Positions 15,101-22,220 of a DNA stretch of 22,220 nucleotides are shown piece after piece. The stretch covers positions 1 through 22,220 of the forward strand of contig CALEHY010000018.1 in NCBI GenBank assembly GCA_937876375.1. Direction: 5' to 3'. Under the pieces are notes generated by a model. The model was not told the DNA's origin. It worked only from the letters and a program-made list of their open reading frames with translations, and did not search any database. Position 1 is the stretch's first letter; the number at the start of each line of letters is the position of its first letter. Origin of the DNA: an uncultured Clostridia bacterium. GTDB taxonomy: Bacteria; Bacillota; Clostridia; Oscillospirales; Acutalibacteraceae. The position numbers were made by a program, and so were the translations under genes.

Positions 15101-15253
15101 CGTATCTGTAGCATAATCCTCTGACGCTAGCCATCGTAATTTTAGATTAGAAGAATTGCATATATCAGTAGCATTAGCAGTAATAGGCAAAGCGCATACA
15201 ATCATTATGATTGATATAACTATTGCTACTATTTTCTTTAGAGATTTTTTCAT
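12101..15253 (-). CDS. Large exported LamG-domain protein A with FIVAR-like and CxxC repeats
   Basis: The protein has 1050 residues from ATG 15251-15253, which has GGGAGG seven bases upstream; longer forms lack a ribosome site. A signal peptide (1-28, ending ITANA-TD) shows export. Residues about 34-245 form a LamG/concanavalin-like beta-sandwich (LRWLAS, TTIAFMAYV, WHTYVIKFY, MEIYVDG, SDFYDNHTFD, AIRDFRIYN, NNLLAIAEE). Residues 250-460 are an uncharacterised beta-rich region. About 463-545 and 848-912 are helical FIVAR-like segments. Residues 622-835 carry six two-cysteine motifs (five CxxC, at 633, 665, 702, 741 and 782, and one CSNLC), several followed by GHSY. The C-terminus is a beta-rich module. 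There is no LPxTG, dockerin or SLH motif, so it is likely secreted or held non-covalently. LamG domains often bind glycans; the role is inferred. It resembles protein B at 18605. Confidence 0.88.
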   Translation of the reverse strand: MKKSLKKIVAIVISIIMIVCALPITANATDICNSSNLKLRWLASEDYATDTTSGGRNAITQGTVNWANVNGYNAATFNNSDIYYTVSTNLLNRGIAGSVEGGSGTTIAFMAYVNSSSSSSPFFCIFNNNYGTSGYKTLLSYAPNGSIVYTNSAGTAKYSSTSASSVGWHTYVIKFYSSKSMEIYVDGSKVYGEQSDFYDNHTFDVPNSIKLGVNRENTAYYSGAIRDFRIYNSDLNATTVHNNLLAIAEESNLPTISAQADTNFVNTITNSSMKVSYVQPTIGGVGIENKTNRTYYRNILYCSNSFVANTNDTLVNKNSTYGYILMPSNTLVVYDGVTAPIIPIKASFNTSSYETGGYSYSTFAAIYLPSTPAFSLDNTWIGLNTANCNRFNGWPSDSGSTNQLGNTNVRSGNICQTQSYTYEIGFKNGLVMNSIPSSNPKTSIPFTVNQTGNESYTITSSGNVYYIDITGLKSAIANAKSQAITIANKYNKYTTASYNSYKEKTSNLLNFNINSNLQTTLGMANAVSRINNAITTAINEYNDAYSNLKKIEIAELHYMNGETTLLSYDEGDSPTLPESNVAVSNNDGTHCYLGWDKGDSRVVDEIKYTTYTQSKTSNQNCMYNSSVTQEASCTKPKITTYTCLICQYSYNETGDKIEHQITYTDMKNGTHTGVCSLCHELSTYVTEQHSFTNYVNNDDATCTTNGTKTATCDKCNATDTVEIPNSLLGHSYNQITVNPTCTEDGYDKLVCTICGNEEIVDGTNVDKLGHSYIANEIASANCISNGIVEYTCEACNDKYFEYTDINKDSHNELIYARTVDPTETEDGYDIYYCSNLCGYWEKKNIVPAIKQIDLTSCIESYNLAKITIVSDFTQYTASSVDEYNGTISSLIEDAEQAIIDADANTLDACTKAIIEASAILRVRTLSVSICNGLDIEIQNVSYGQSTTISVSQMSKVTIEQNGVTKVLCYADDDINYTFDNDAIIEIYPTNIKEASNRIAVLDKNENVISYIYDDIDNVDLNNLSAPKIPFYQFDRWQVVDDNTIKATYRA
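12749..13390 (-). repeat. Paired-cysteine (CxxC) tandem repeats within LamG protein A
   Basis: Units of about 40 residues follow a pattern like ATC-T-x2-G-x4-TC-x2-C, then a short linker and LGHSY (for example residues 691-722, 730-762 and 770-786). Similar units recur in the PI-PLC (640-672) and in protein B (near 21270-21560). The repeat is at protein level; the DNA copies are diverged. Confidence 0.8.
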
Positions 15254-15298
15254 ATATAGTCCTCCCAAAAGGGTAAAGTTATCCATAATATTAATGTT

Positions 15299-15327
15299 AT
15301 TATATATAATTTTTGAATTTAAATCTA
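15299..15327 (-). promoter_or_regulatory. Candidate promoter of LamG protein A
   Basis: On the minus strand: TAGATT (15322-15327, 3 of 6 matches), a 17-base spacer and a perfect TATAAT (15299-15304), giving a leader of about 40 bases. The region is AT-rich, so chance matches are common. Confidence 0.45.
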
Positions 15328-15375
15328 TTGATTATTTATATAAAATATTATAATAAAGTCTGTTAATTTTGCTAA

Positions 15376-15404
15376 TTGAATTCGCACCTTAAAAATGCGA
15401 TAAT
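15376..15404 (+). promoter_or_regulatory. Promoter of the PI-PLC gene, with a small inverted repeat in the spacer
   Basis: TTGAAT (15376-15381), a 17-base spacer and GATAAT (15399-15404). Inside the spacer, TCGCA (15382-15386) and TGCGA (15396-15400) form an inverted repeat in otherwise AT-rich DNA. It could be an operator. Confidence 0.65.
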
Positions 15405-15445
15405 ATCCTAAAATAGATTATTCTGCTCAATTTTGAGGTGATTAT

Positions 15446-18346
15446 ATGAAAAAAAGAATATCACGAGCTATTGCTGTGTTAATATCAATATGTATCCTGT
15501 TCAGCACTATTCCTGCATTTGCTGGATACGCTGTGTCATCACTTACTAATAACGTATCTCGAACAAGATGGATGAGTGAAATTAAGGATGACACCTTGCT
15601 GTCGGATATATCCATTCCTGGTACACACGATTCAGCTGCTCGTATTGTTGACACTATGACTGGTACTTGGGCACAAACACAGAGTATGACTATCTCTGAT
15701 CAGCTTAATTGTGGCGTTCGTTTTCTTGACCTTCGTGTTAGATACAATACTGACGTTTATTATAATGTCGAAATGTGTCATGGTAGCATTACTATTTGGA
15801 ATGGTAATGGTGGTCACCTTACCTTGTATCAAGTAATCAGTGATGTCAAGAATTTCTTGAAATCCAATCCAACCGAAACTGTTATCGTCAGCATCAAGGA
15901 AGATGATGGTAGCAACGAGTCAAATATAGTTAGCTCAATTAATCAAATAAAGAACGAGGATCCATCATTCTGGTACCAAAGCTATAATACACCAAAACTT
16001 GGTGACGTTCGTGGCAAGATGGTTGTGTCTAGTAGAATGTCCACTATGACTGGTATCTACTATGGTTGGGGTGATCAAGGTTCTGATGGTTCATATGTGC
16101 AGGCGTATTCTGGTGCAATTATTCAGGATAGATATAATATGGGCACTACTGCAAAGTGGAATGACGCCATCGTTCCTACATTTGAATATGCCAAGAAATC
16201 TGGTCAGTGGGTGATTAACTGTCTTAATACAACCGGTGGTGGTATCGCTGGCGTGTCTGCGAACGCTAACACCATCAATCCTGCATTCGGTCGATACGAT
16301 TTGCATAATAATAGATGCTATGGCGTTATTCTCTTTGACTATATCAATGACGACTACACTACAAAGGTTATCAAATGTAACGACCTTGTCACAAAGCGTC
16401 AGCCTAACCCAGAGAACAAGGAATATTACTATAGACTTAATGTAAACAATCCAGATTCTGTTCCTAGCGGATGGACCTCCTGCAGTCTGCGTCTGTATTA
16501 CAAGGCTAATAACGGTACTGGTTATGAGGGCTCAGAGCTACTGTTTGAGAATGGCGATACATACAACGGATATGCTTTCGTTTGCCAAACTGGTAACTAC
16601 GAATTTTCTGGCAAAGTGCCTGGTTATCCTACTAGAGTCGTGTTCCAGTACAACTGGGGATATGGCTCTGATAGATTAGAGCTCGATTTTAAGCTTTATG
16701 TGTCTGATAGCCCTAGCTCGCCATATACACAAATATTGGATACATTCTTTGCTAGAACCTCTAGCTCCTCTACTCCACAAAATGGTATAGATTATTTCAG
16801 CGTTGATTCATCAAAGAATCCTAAGCCTACTACTATATCATTCCTTAATGATTCTCAAACAACTATTAATGTCCCATCTGCTAGTAGCGACGATACAAAT
16901 ACATATACATTTAATACAAAGATATATGACCAGTACGGTGTACGCTGGTATCAGGATGCGTCATCATATAGCTTGTCAAAATCGCTCAACGGTCTCTCAT
17001 TCACCAATAACACATTGAGCGTAACAAAGCTAGCTAATGATAACCCAAAGGACAGTGAGGCATATGTCCTAGCTAGCTATGCATATAACGGTAATACTAT
17101 CACAACACCACAGAATAAAAAGATTGTGTTGAACACTAATCCTATCCCATACACATTTGTTGATAAGGATAATAATGTCCTTGCATCATCATCTGCATAT
17201 TATGGCGAAACACCTAGCTACGGTGGTACACAGCCATCTAATTACTTTGATGGTACATTGCATTACATATTCAGTGGATGGACGCCTAGCACTGTTTCTA
17301 TGACTAACAATGTGTTCTCTCCACAGTATTCTGTTAGTATCCATCATAAAGTGACCGATAAAAAGGATGCTACTTGTACAAAAACTGGATACAACCATGT
17401 GTACTGTACCGATTGCGATTATGTCGAAACTGATGAAACATACGATGCATTGGGTCACGATTATGACCACGCTGTAAGAGGAGAGCTTGTCAGTGCAGTA
17501 GGGGAGAAGAATGCTTATTTCCCATTCTATTGCCCTAGGTGTAATGAAGAGCTTGTCGATCTTCGTCAGTATCTTGACAATGACTTTGACGCATATAATA
17601 CAGCGCTTAAACAATATCACGATATCCTAGCTGATAAGGATTACGATACCTATATTCCTATCTCACGATATGAGCTACAGACTACTGTTGAGTCTGCTAT
17701 TGCATCAGTTAATACCGACACTGTTAGCCAGACTGTTATCGATACAGCATCAGCTACTATTCTGTCTGCTATTGATGATTTCACTGCTGCTAATGGACTA
17801 ACATACTATACTATTTCATTTGTATATAATAATGGTGCTATTATTAATACATTATATAAGGACGGTACACAGCCAGCTGATATTACTCTGCCAGCTAGCT
17901 CTCCATACCTTGTTGATGATAACACTCATACAGTGTACAGATGGCAGAGCATAAAGCCAGTTACTGACAACGCAACATATTATGAAATAGCTACTGTGTC
18001 ACCTCATATATATAATACATATATATATCCTATTATATATACACCATCGACAACTACCCAGCAGGGTACAAAAGAATATCGCTGTTTGTGTGGTCACACA
18101 TACACCGAGTATCTACCGTTAGTAGACTTTTGCGTAAATGTTGTCTATATTCTCGATGATGAATTGTATACAATTAGCGAGCAAAATGGCTATTATCTCG
18201 GTGACGAAATCGACCTCGCCATCCCAGATGGCTGTACTTTGTACAAGAGAACTATCGAAAAAGATGGCAAAACAACACGCTATAATTCCGATCAATATGT
18301 AGTCGACTCTGACGCTGAGATAACAATATATATGTACTCAAAATAA
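15446..18346 (+). CDS. Exported phosphatidylinositol-specific phospholipase C with long repeat-bearing C-terminus
   Basis: The protein has 966 residues. The signal peptide is 1-26 (ending PAFA). The bacterial PI-PLC catalytic domain spans about 38-312: SDISIPGTHDSA (53-64, general base His61 and Asp62), GVRFLDLRVR (90-99, Arg97 in place of the calcium site of eukaryotic PLCs), EMCHG (109-113, general acid His112), VSIKED (148-153) and GVILFDYI (293-300, Asp298). The known reaction is metal-independent cleavage of phosphatidylinositol, or GPI anchors, to diacylglycerol and inositol cyclic phosphate. Residues 320-440 and 460-565 are unassigned beta-rich modules. CxxC repeats lie at 644-657 and 696-699, a FIVAR-like helical part at 709-784, and a final beta module after CLCGHTY (880-886). 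Well-known bacterial PI-PLCs are about 300 residues, so the tail triples the size. ATG 15446 has GAGGTGAT. Confidence 0.92.
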   Translation: MKKRISRAIAVLISICILFSTIPAFAGYAVSSLTNNVSRTRWMSEIKDDTLLSDISIPGTHDSAARIVDTMTGTWAQTQSMTISDQLNCGVRFLDLRVRYNTDVYYNVEMCHGSITIWNGNGGHLTLYQVISDVKNFLKSNPTETVIVSIKEDDGSNESNIVSSINQIKNEDPSFWYQSYNTPKLGDVRGKMVVSSRMSTMTGIYYGWGDQGSDGSYVQAYSGAIIQDRYNMGTTAKWNDAIVPTFEYAKKSGQWVINCLNTTGGGIAGVSANANTINPAFGRYDLHNNRCYGVILFDYINDDYTTKVIKCNDLVTKRQPNPENKEYYYRLNVNNPDSVPSGWTSCSLRLYYKANNGTGYEGSELLFENGDTYNGYAFVCQTGNYEFSGKVPGYPTRVVFQYNWGYGSDRLELDFKLYVSDSPSSPYTQILDTFFARTSSSSTPQNGIDYFSVDSSKNPKPTTISFLNDSQTTINVPSASSDDTNTYTFNTKIYDQYGVRWYQDASSYSLSKSLNGLSFTNNTLSVTKLANDNPKDSEAYVLASYAYNGNTITTPQNKKIVLNTNPIPYTFVDKDNNVLASSSAYYGETPSYGGTQPSNYFDGTLHYIFSGWTPSTVSMTNNVFSPQYSVSIHHKVTDKKDATCTKTGYNHVYCTDCDYVETDETYDALGHDYDHAVRGELVSAVGEKNAYFPFYCPRCNEELVDLRQYLDNDFDAYNTALKQYHDILADKDYDTYIPISRYELQTTVESAIASVNTDTVSQTVIDTASATILSAIDDFTAANGLTYYTISFVYNNGAIINTLYKDGTQPADITLPASSPYLVDDNTHTVYRWQSIKPVTDNATYYEIATVSPHIYNTYIYPIIYTPSTTTQQGTKEYRCLCGHTYTEYLPLVDFCVNVVYILDDELYTISEQNGYYLGDEIDLAIPDGCTLYKRTIEKDGKTTRYNSDQYVVDSDAEITIYMYSK

Positions 18347-18363
18347 AATTTTTAAAACTGATT

Positions 18364-18398
18364 CAGCCTCCTTGCAAAAGGGGGCTGTCGCATTTTAT
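18364..18398 (+). terminator. Hairpin after the PI-PLC gene
   Basis: A 10-bp stem with one G-T pair (18364-18373 with 18378-18387), loop GCAA, 17 bases after the stop. The following TCGCATTTTA is only weakly T-rich, so termination may be partial. Confidence 0.55.
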
Positions 18399-18445
18399 AT
18401 ACGACTGGGGAATATCTAATTTAAATATAGAAATCAATAAAATCG

Positions 18446-18479
18446 CCCAACAAAATCACACATTCTGTCGGGTTTTTTT
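18446..18479 (+). terminator. Second hairpin with a seven-T tail before LamG protein B
   Basis: CCCAACA (18446-18452) pairs with TGTCGGG (18466-18472) with one A-C mismatch, and is followed directly by seven T's. The loop is 13 bases. It has a better T tract but a weaker stem than the hairpin at 18364. Confidence 0.5.
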
Positions 18480-18539
18480 ATAAAATTTAAGTTTTGTCAA
18501 AAAAATTTACATTTTATTAATAATTTCACACATATTCTC

Positions 18540-18568
18540 TTGACACTGCATATTTTATTATATATAAT
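18540..18568 (+). promoter_or_regulatory. Strong promoter of LamG protein B
   Basis: A perfect TTGACA (18540-18545), an exact 17-base spacer and a perfect TATAAT (18563-18568). This is a full consensus sigma-A promoter and the strongest in the window on sequence, suggesting high expression. Confidence 0.92.
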
Positions 18569-18604
18569 TGCAATGTATAAATTATTAAATGGGGGTTTAT
18601 GTCT

Positions 18605-21600
18605 ATGAAAACTTTCACACAAACAAGTTTGACAAAGCGTATGATGGCGATTCTTCTATCGCTTTTATTTGCTGTGTCATCATTCACCATAGCTGGCATC
18701 GTGCCTACTATGGACGCACAGGCTGCGACAGCTGTATACAATCCAGATAGCAACCTACAGCTTCGTTGGTTTGTAAATAATACTACTACTGATGTTTCGG
18801 GTAAAAGTAGAAATATTACTGATGAGTCTGGAGTGTCTTGGACTGAGGATTACTCATATCCTGCTGCTAAGTTTAATAACGGTAGATCAAAGTATCAGAC
18901 CGGTAATAACTTATTATCTGATGGAATTGCTTCTAGTATCGAGTCTGGTGGTGCAGGAACAACTATTGCCTTTATGGCTTATTTTTCTGATAACACCAGT
19001 TCTGCTCCTTTCTTCACAATTTACCATTCTGATTACAGCAGTAACAATAAGAGAATGACTCAGTTTTCTCTTTCTCCAAATGGTAATGTTACTTATGCTA
19101 ATAATTCCGGAAATGACCATAATACAGCAGGTAGCACAACAAAATTACAAGCTTCTGCTAATCAGTGGCATACATATATCATCAAGATGATGTCTGCTAA
19201 AAAAATGGTAATTTGGCTTGATGGTGTAAAAACTTATGAAGAGACAAGTGATTTCTATGACAATCACACATTTGACTATACAAATACCATTAAGATTGGT
19301 GCAAATAGAGCGACAAACTCATATTTTAACGGTTATATTCGTGACTTCCGTATTTATAAAAGAGATTTAGATGGAAAAACAATTCATGATAATCTTCTTG
19401 CTATTGCTAACGAATCATCTGTTAAAGCAGAAACTCTTAATAATACCATTTCAAAATCAAATTATGGTGTGATTCGTGGTGGTAATACTACTCGTTTTAG
19501 TGGCGATGAAATGACTATCGTTAACGATCAAGAAGCAGATAATACTTCTGCTGGTATCATCAAGTATGATATTTCTGATTTGATTAACGGATATAAAGTT
19601 ACAGAAGCTACACTTAATGCAAAGATTAGTTCTTATAATACTGAACCATTACCTACAAGCTTCTATTATACTCTTAATAGTACTATTGGTAACCAGTATG
19701 CAAAAGGTACTTCAGAAAAGGTAAGTTTATCAGCTGGTACAGGTACAACCGGTAGAGATAGCTGTTTGTCTATATTAGGTTCTGATTCTACTAAATTTAT
19801 TGGAACTATTGCAGCTAGTAATACTTCTGTTAATCAATTAGATCTTAAGAATGCTTTGAACGATGCTATATCAAATGGAAGCAGTTATATCTATATCATT
19901 ATTGTTAAGTCTAGTGCTGGTAGCAACGGAGCAGGTAGTGGCGGTGGATGGTCCGATACCATTGTTAAGGCGTCAGAGCAAACCATTAGCTACAAAGCTT
20001 CATTGATAACTCAAACTAGAGACGATGTTGTTTCTCAACTTTCTAATTCTAATCGTGTTGTTGATAACTGGACAAAGGCTAGACCTTCTACTACAGTAAA
20101 GATTAATGGCGTTAATGCTGAAGCTAGTAATAATGTTGTGTATTCACAAAACGGTACAGGTTGGTCTATAACAGATCAACAGTTTTCATCACCTAACCAA
20201 ATTGGTTGGGGTGTACACTGGGCGTCGTACAAAATTTCCTACTATGTTCCAACTACAACATTTGTTTACGACAATGATACCACAGAAATGTACACTTCAG
20301 TTATGATGGGTATTATTAGAAAAAACAGTGATGCTAACCGCGTATATGTTAATATGGTATATCCTACTACTACTTATTTAAGTCTGAAGGAAACATGGAA
20401 GGGCTATAAGGATAATTTCAATTATCCAAGTACATATGCTGTTAACCCTGCTTGGGAAGTTGGTTATGCATCTAATAAAAGATATGGTACAAATAATTTC
20501 GACAATGATACATATCGTGCATTTAAAAACAAATTATATGTAAACATTGTACCAACTAGTACTCTAACTACATTTTCTTCTACTTCATGGCAATCATATT
20601 CTGATTGTGAGCCAGTATCAAATATTGGTGGTGATCCTGCAAAAGACTCTGGTCGTAGAGCTGGTGGTTCAAACACTATTAATAATCCAATCAATATTAT
20701 TGATGTAAGAACTATTGAAAGTATCGCTGACGGATTGAATAAGGGTACAAATTCAGCATACAATGTTCTAAGAAACAATCCATCATTCTTTACTTATAAT
20801 ACAGGTTATAATTTTGCAAAAGCAGTTTACGAATTGTGTTCATTTAAATTAACTAACTATTCACTTGGTACTACAGATGGTTGCGTAAATGCTGCTAATA
20901 AGATTGATGAATTAGTAGAGAACTATAATATTGCACTTTCACAGCTACAAATCGCAACATACACTGCTAGTGTAAAGGGTGCAACAGGTGGCGATTTCAC
21001 TTACGTACAAGCAGCTGGTACAAAGAATGGTAATACTTATACTCAGAGTAAGTGGAACTATTCAGAAACACTTGGAAAAGCTGGTTCAATTGATCCAATT
21101 CCAAATCCATTGAATACTACACAGCATATCGTTTATTCTTGGGGAGCAGATTATACAGCTGATACAATGCCTATCGTTGATGGTGATATCACATTCAACA
21201 GAACAGGTAATCCAGAAGATTGTAGCTTTACCGTTGATGGTGATATAATATCTGAATCAACATGTAATGTTGCTGGTAGCAAGTATGTTTATTGTTCTGT
21301 ATGTAATCGTCAATCAACTGCTTCATTACCTCTTGCAGAGCATAGTCTTGGTGCTTGGCAACCAAATGTGTCTTCTACATATTGCTATGCACTATGTTCT
21401 GTATGTAATGACTGGATAACTCAAGAACATAACTTTGTTAAAGTAACCGGTACTGCTGCTACTTGTACAACAGATGGCTTATCAGATGGTGTAGCATGTT
21501 CAGAGTGTGGTCACATTAAAACTGCTCAAACAACAATTCCTGCTTCTGGTCACTCATATTCTAACACTGGTACAGAGGTTACAGTAGATGGCGAAACAAC

Positions 21601-22220
21601 CATCAATTACAACTGTGCTAACTGTACTGATGTATACAAGGTAAATATTACAGTTTACAAAGCTAATCTTGTTGATGCTAATAACGCACTTGCTACTGAC
21701 CATATGTATACTGATGCATCACTTGATGATTTAAGAGATGCTGTTACAGATAATGCACTTGATTATTCAAATCATAGATATACTCAAGGTGAAATTGATG
21801 CAATGGCAAGAGCAATTCTTACTGCATATAATAGCCTTGCTCCTCTTAAATTTACTGTAACATTCACATACGAGGCTCCTGGTGAAGATCCTGTTGTGGA
21901 AGAAATTACTGATATTGCTTATGGTCAGCAAATCGAGCTAACTGTTCCAGTCGCTGCAGGTTCTGTATACAAGTGGACTAGAACAATTGATAATAACGAC
22001 ACTGGCCTTGCAGAGAACACAAATACTATCAAAGTAATTGTTACTTCTAATGCATCATTTAATGCATATATCGCTGATACAACTGAGCGTGTTGACCAGC
22101 ATGTAGTTGCTATCTACACAAAGGGTGGCAAGATTACTGATGTACTATATGTTAACGATGGTGATTCAATCAGCATTAACAACACAAATGGTGCTGTAAC
22201 ATACAATGGTCGCACAGTAA
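18605..22220 (+). CDS. Very large exported LamG-domain protein B (3' end outside window)
   Basis: I read this frame codon by codon to the window edge and found no stop, giving at least 1205 residues. ATG 18605 lies nine bases after GGGGG (18591-18595); an in-frame ATG at 18599 would leave only three. A signal peptide follows (MKTFTQTSLTKRMMAILLSLLFAVSSF..., likely cut after DAQA at about 40). A LamG-like domain at about 44-262 (LRWFVNN, TTIAFMAYF, WHTYIIKMM, VIWLDG, SDFYDNHTFD, IRDFRIYKR, DNLLAIANE) is a clear paralogue of protein A. A long beta-rich central part of unknown type follows. Cysteine-pair units (CSVCN, CSVCND, CSECGH, CANC) lie near 21260-21640, then a FIVAR-like helix segment near 21655-21850 and a beta module. 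It is probably a surface or secreted glycan-binding protein (inference). Confidence 0.88.
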   Translation, partial: MKTFTQTSLTKRMMAILLSLLFAVSSFTIAGIVPTMDAQAATAVYNPDSNLQLRWFVNNTTTDVSGKSRNITDESGVSWTEDYSYPAAKFNNGRSKYQTGNNLLSDGIASSIESGGAGTTIAFMAYFSDNTSSAPFFTIYHSDYSSNNKRMTQFSLSPNGNVTYANNSGNDHNTAGSTTKLQASANQWHTYIIKMMSAKKMVIWLDGVKTYEETSDFYDNHTFDYTNTIKIGANRATNSYFNGYIRDFRIYKRDLDGKTIHDNLLAIANESSVKAETLNNTISKSNYGVIRGGNTTRFSGDEMTIVNDQEADNTSAGIIKYDISDLINGYKVTEATLNAKISSYNTEPLPTSFYYTLNSTIGNQYAKGTSEKVSLSAGTGTTGRDSCLSILGSDSTKFIGTIAASNTSVNQLDLKNALNDAISNGSSYIYIIIVKSSAGSNGAGSGGGWSDTIVKASEQTISYKASLITQTRDDVVSQLSNSNRVVDNWTKARPSTTVKINGVNAEASNNVVYSQNGTGWSITDQQFSSPNQIGWGVHWASYKISYYVPTTTFVYDNDTTEMYTSVMMGIIRKNSDANRVYVNMVYPTTTYLSLKETWKGYKDNFNYPSTYAVNPAWEVGYASNKRYGTNNFDNDTYRAFKNKLYVNIVPTSTLTTFSSTSWQSYSDCEPVSNIGGDPAKDSGRRAGGSNTINNPINIIDVRTIESIADGLNKGTNSAYNVLRNNPSFFTYNTGYNFAKAVYELCSFKLTNYSLGTTDGCVNAANKIDELVENYNIALSQLQIATYTASVKGATGGDFTYVQAAGTKNGNTYTQSKWNYSETLGKAGSIDPIPNPLNTTQHIVYSWGADYTADTMPIVDGDITFNRTGNPEDCSFTVDGDIISESTCNVAGSKYVYCSVCNRQSTASLPLAEHSLGAWQPNVSSTYCYALCSVCNDWITQEHNFVKVTGTAATCTTDGLSDGVACSECGHIKTAQTTIPASGHSYSNTGTEVTVDGETTINYNCANCTDVYKVNITVYKANLVDANNALATDHMYTDASLDDLRDAVTDNALDYSNHRYTQGEIDAMARAILTAYNSLAPLKFTVTFTYEAPGEDPVVEEITDIAYGQQIELTVPVAAGSVYKWTRTIDNNDTGLAENTNTIKVIVTSNASFNAYIADTTERVDQHVVAIYTKGGKITDVLYVNDGDSISINNTNGAVTYNGRTV

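Noticed and set aside
19000..21000. Possible frameshift or stop in the long central part of LamG protein B
   Set aside because: Reading the frame from 18599 to 22220 codon by codon gave no stop, and domain order stays consistent throughout.

Overview
The window is AT-rich DNA that looks like an endospore-forming, Gram-positive gut anaerobe of the class Clostridia. An Oscillospiraceae/Ruminococcus-like host is my inference from gene content, not something proved here. The pointers are a spoIIR gene, the MEP-pathway kinase gene ispE, the UPF0237/UPF0210 pair, strong GGAGG-type ribosome sites, sigma-A promoters of TTGAAA-17-TATAAT type, and very large exported proteins with LamG, FIVAR-like and paired-cysteine repeats.

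Layout, left to right. (1) 1-172: the end of tRNA-Gly(GCC) and a complete tRNA-Cys(GCA), each followed by a hairpin terminator. (2) 227-3100: a two-domain GNAT-like acyltransferase-family gene and a convergent MscS-type channel gene. Between them lies a ~175-bp imperfect palindrome whose ends supply both stop codons. A Lys/Ala-rich single-pass membrane protein follows. (3) 3231-3773: an XRE-type DNA-binding protein with a two-pass membrane tail carrying an IGGADGPT motif. (4) 3835-5472 (minus): the ACT-domain UPF0237 protein and UPF0210/DUF711 protein as a two-gene operon. (5) 5603-8938: an operon of a PHP-type phosphatase, an Lrp/AsnC regulator, a class I aminotransferase and ispE, tightly spaced or overlapping, then spoIIR beyond a hairpin. 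(6) 9620-9811: tandem tRNA-Leu(TAA) and tRNA-Leu(CAA). (7) 9848-12086: a family I.5-like lipase lipoprotein gene (minus) divergent from a Gfo/Idh/MocA oxidoreductase gene (plus). (8) 12101-22220: three very large exported proteins: LamG protein A (minus), a PI-specific phospholipase C with long C-terminal repeats (plus), and LamG protein B (plus), which is still open at the window edge.

The left two thirds is mostly housekeeping. The most accessory part is the last 10 kb, an exported-protein island. Two LamG paralogues flank a bacterial PI-PLC, and all three share FIVAR-like helical segments and CxxC-containing repeats. Together with the secreted lipase next door, this suggests surface or extracellular attack on lipids or glycans, which is inference. 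I did not find a CRISPR array, transposase, phage gene, toxin-antitoxin pair or recognisable defence system. The most unusual items are the palindromic element at 1028-1205, the membrane XRE protein with the decarboxylase-beta-like motif, and the LamG/PI-PLC island.
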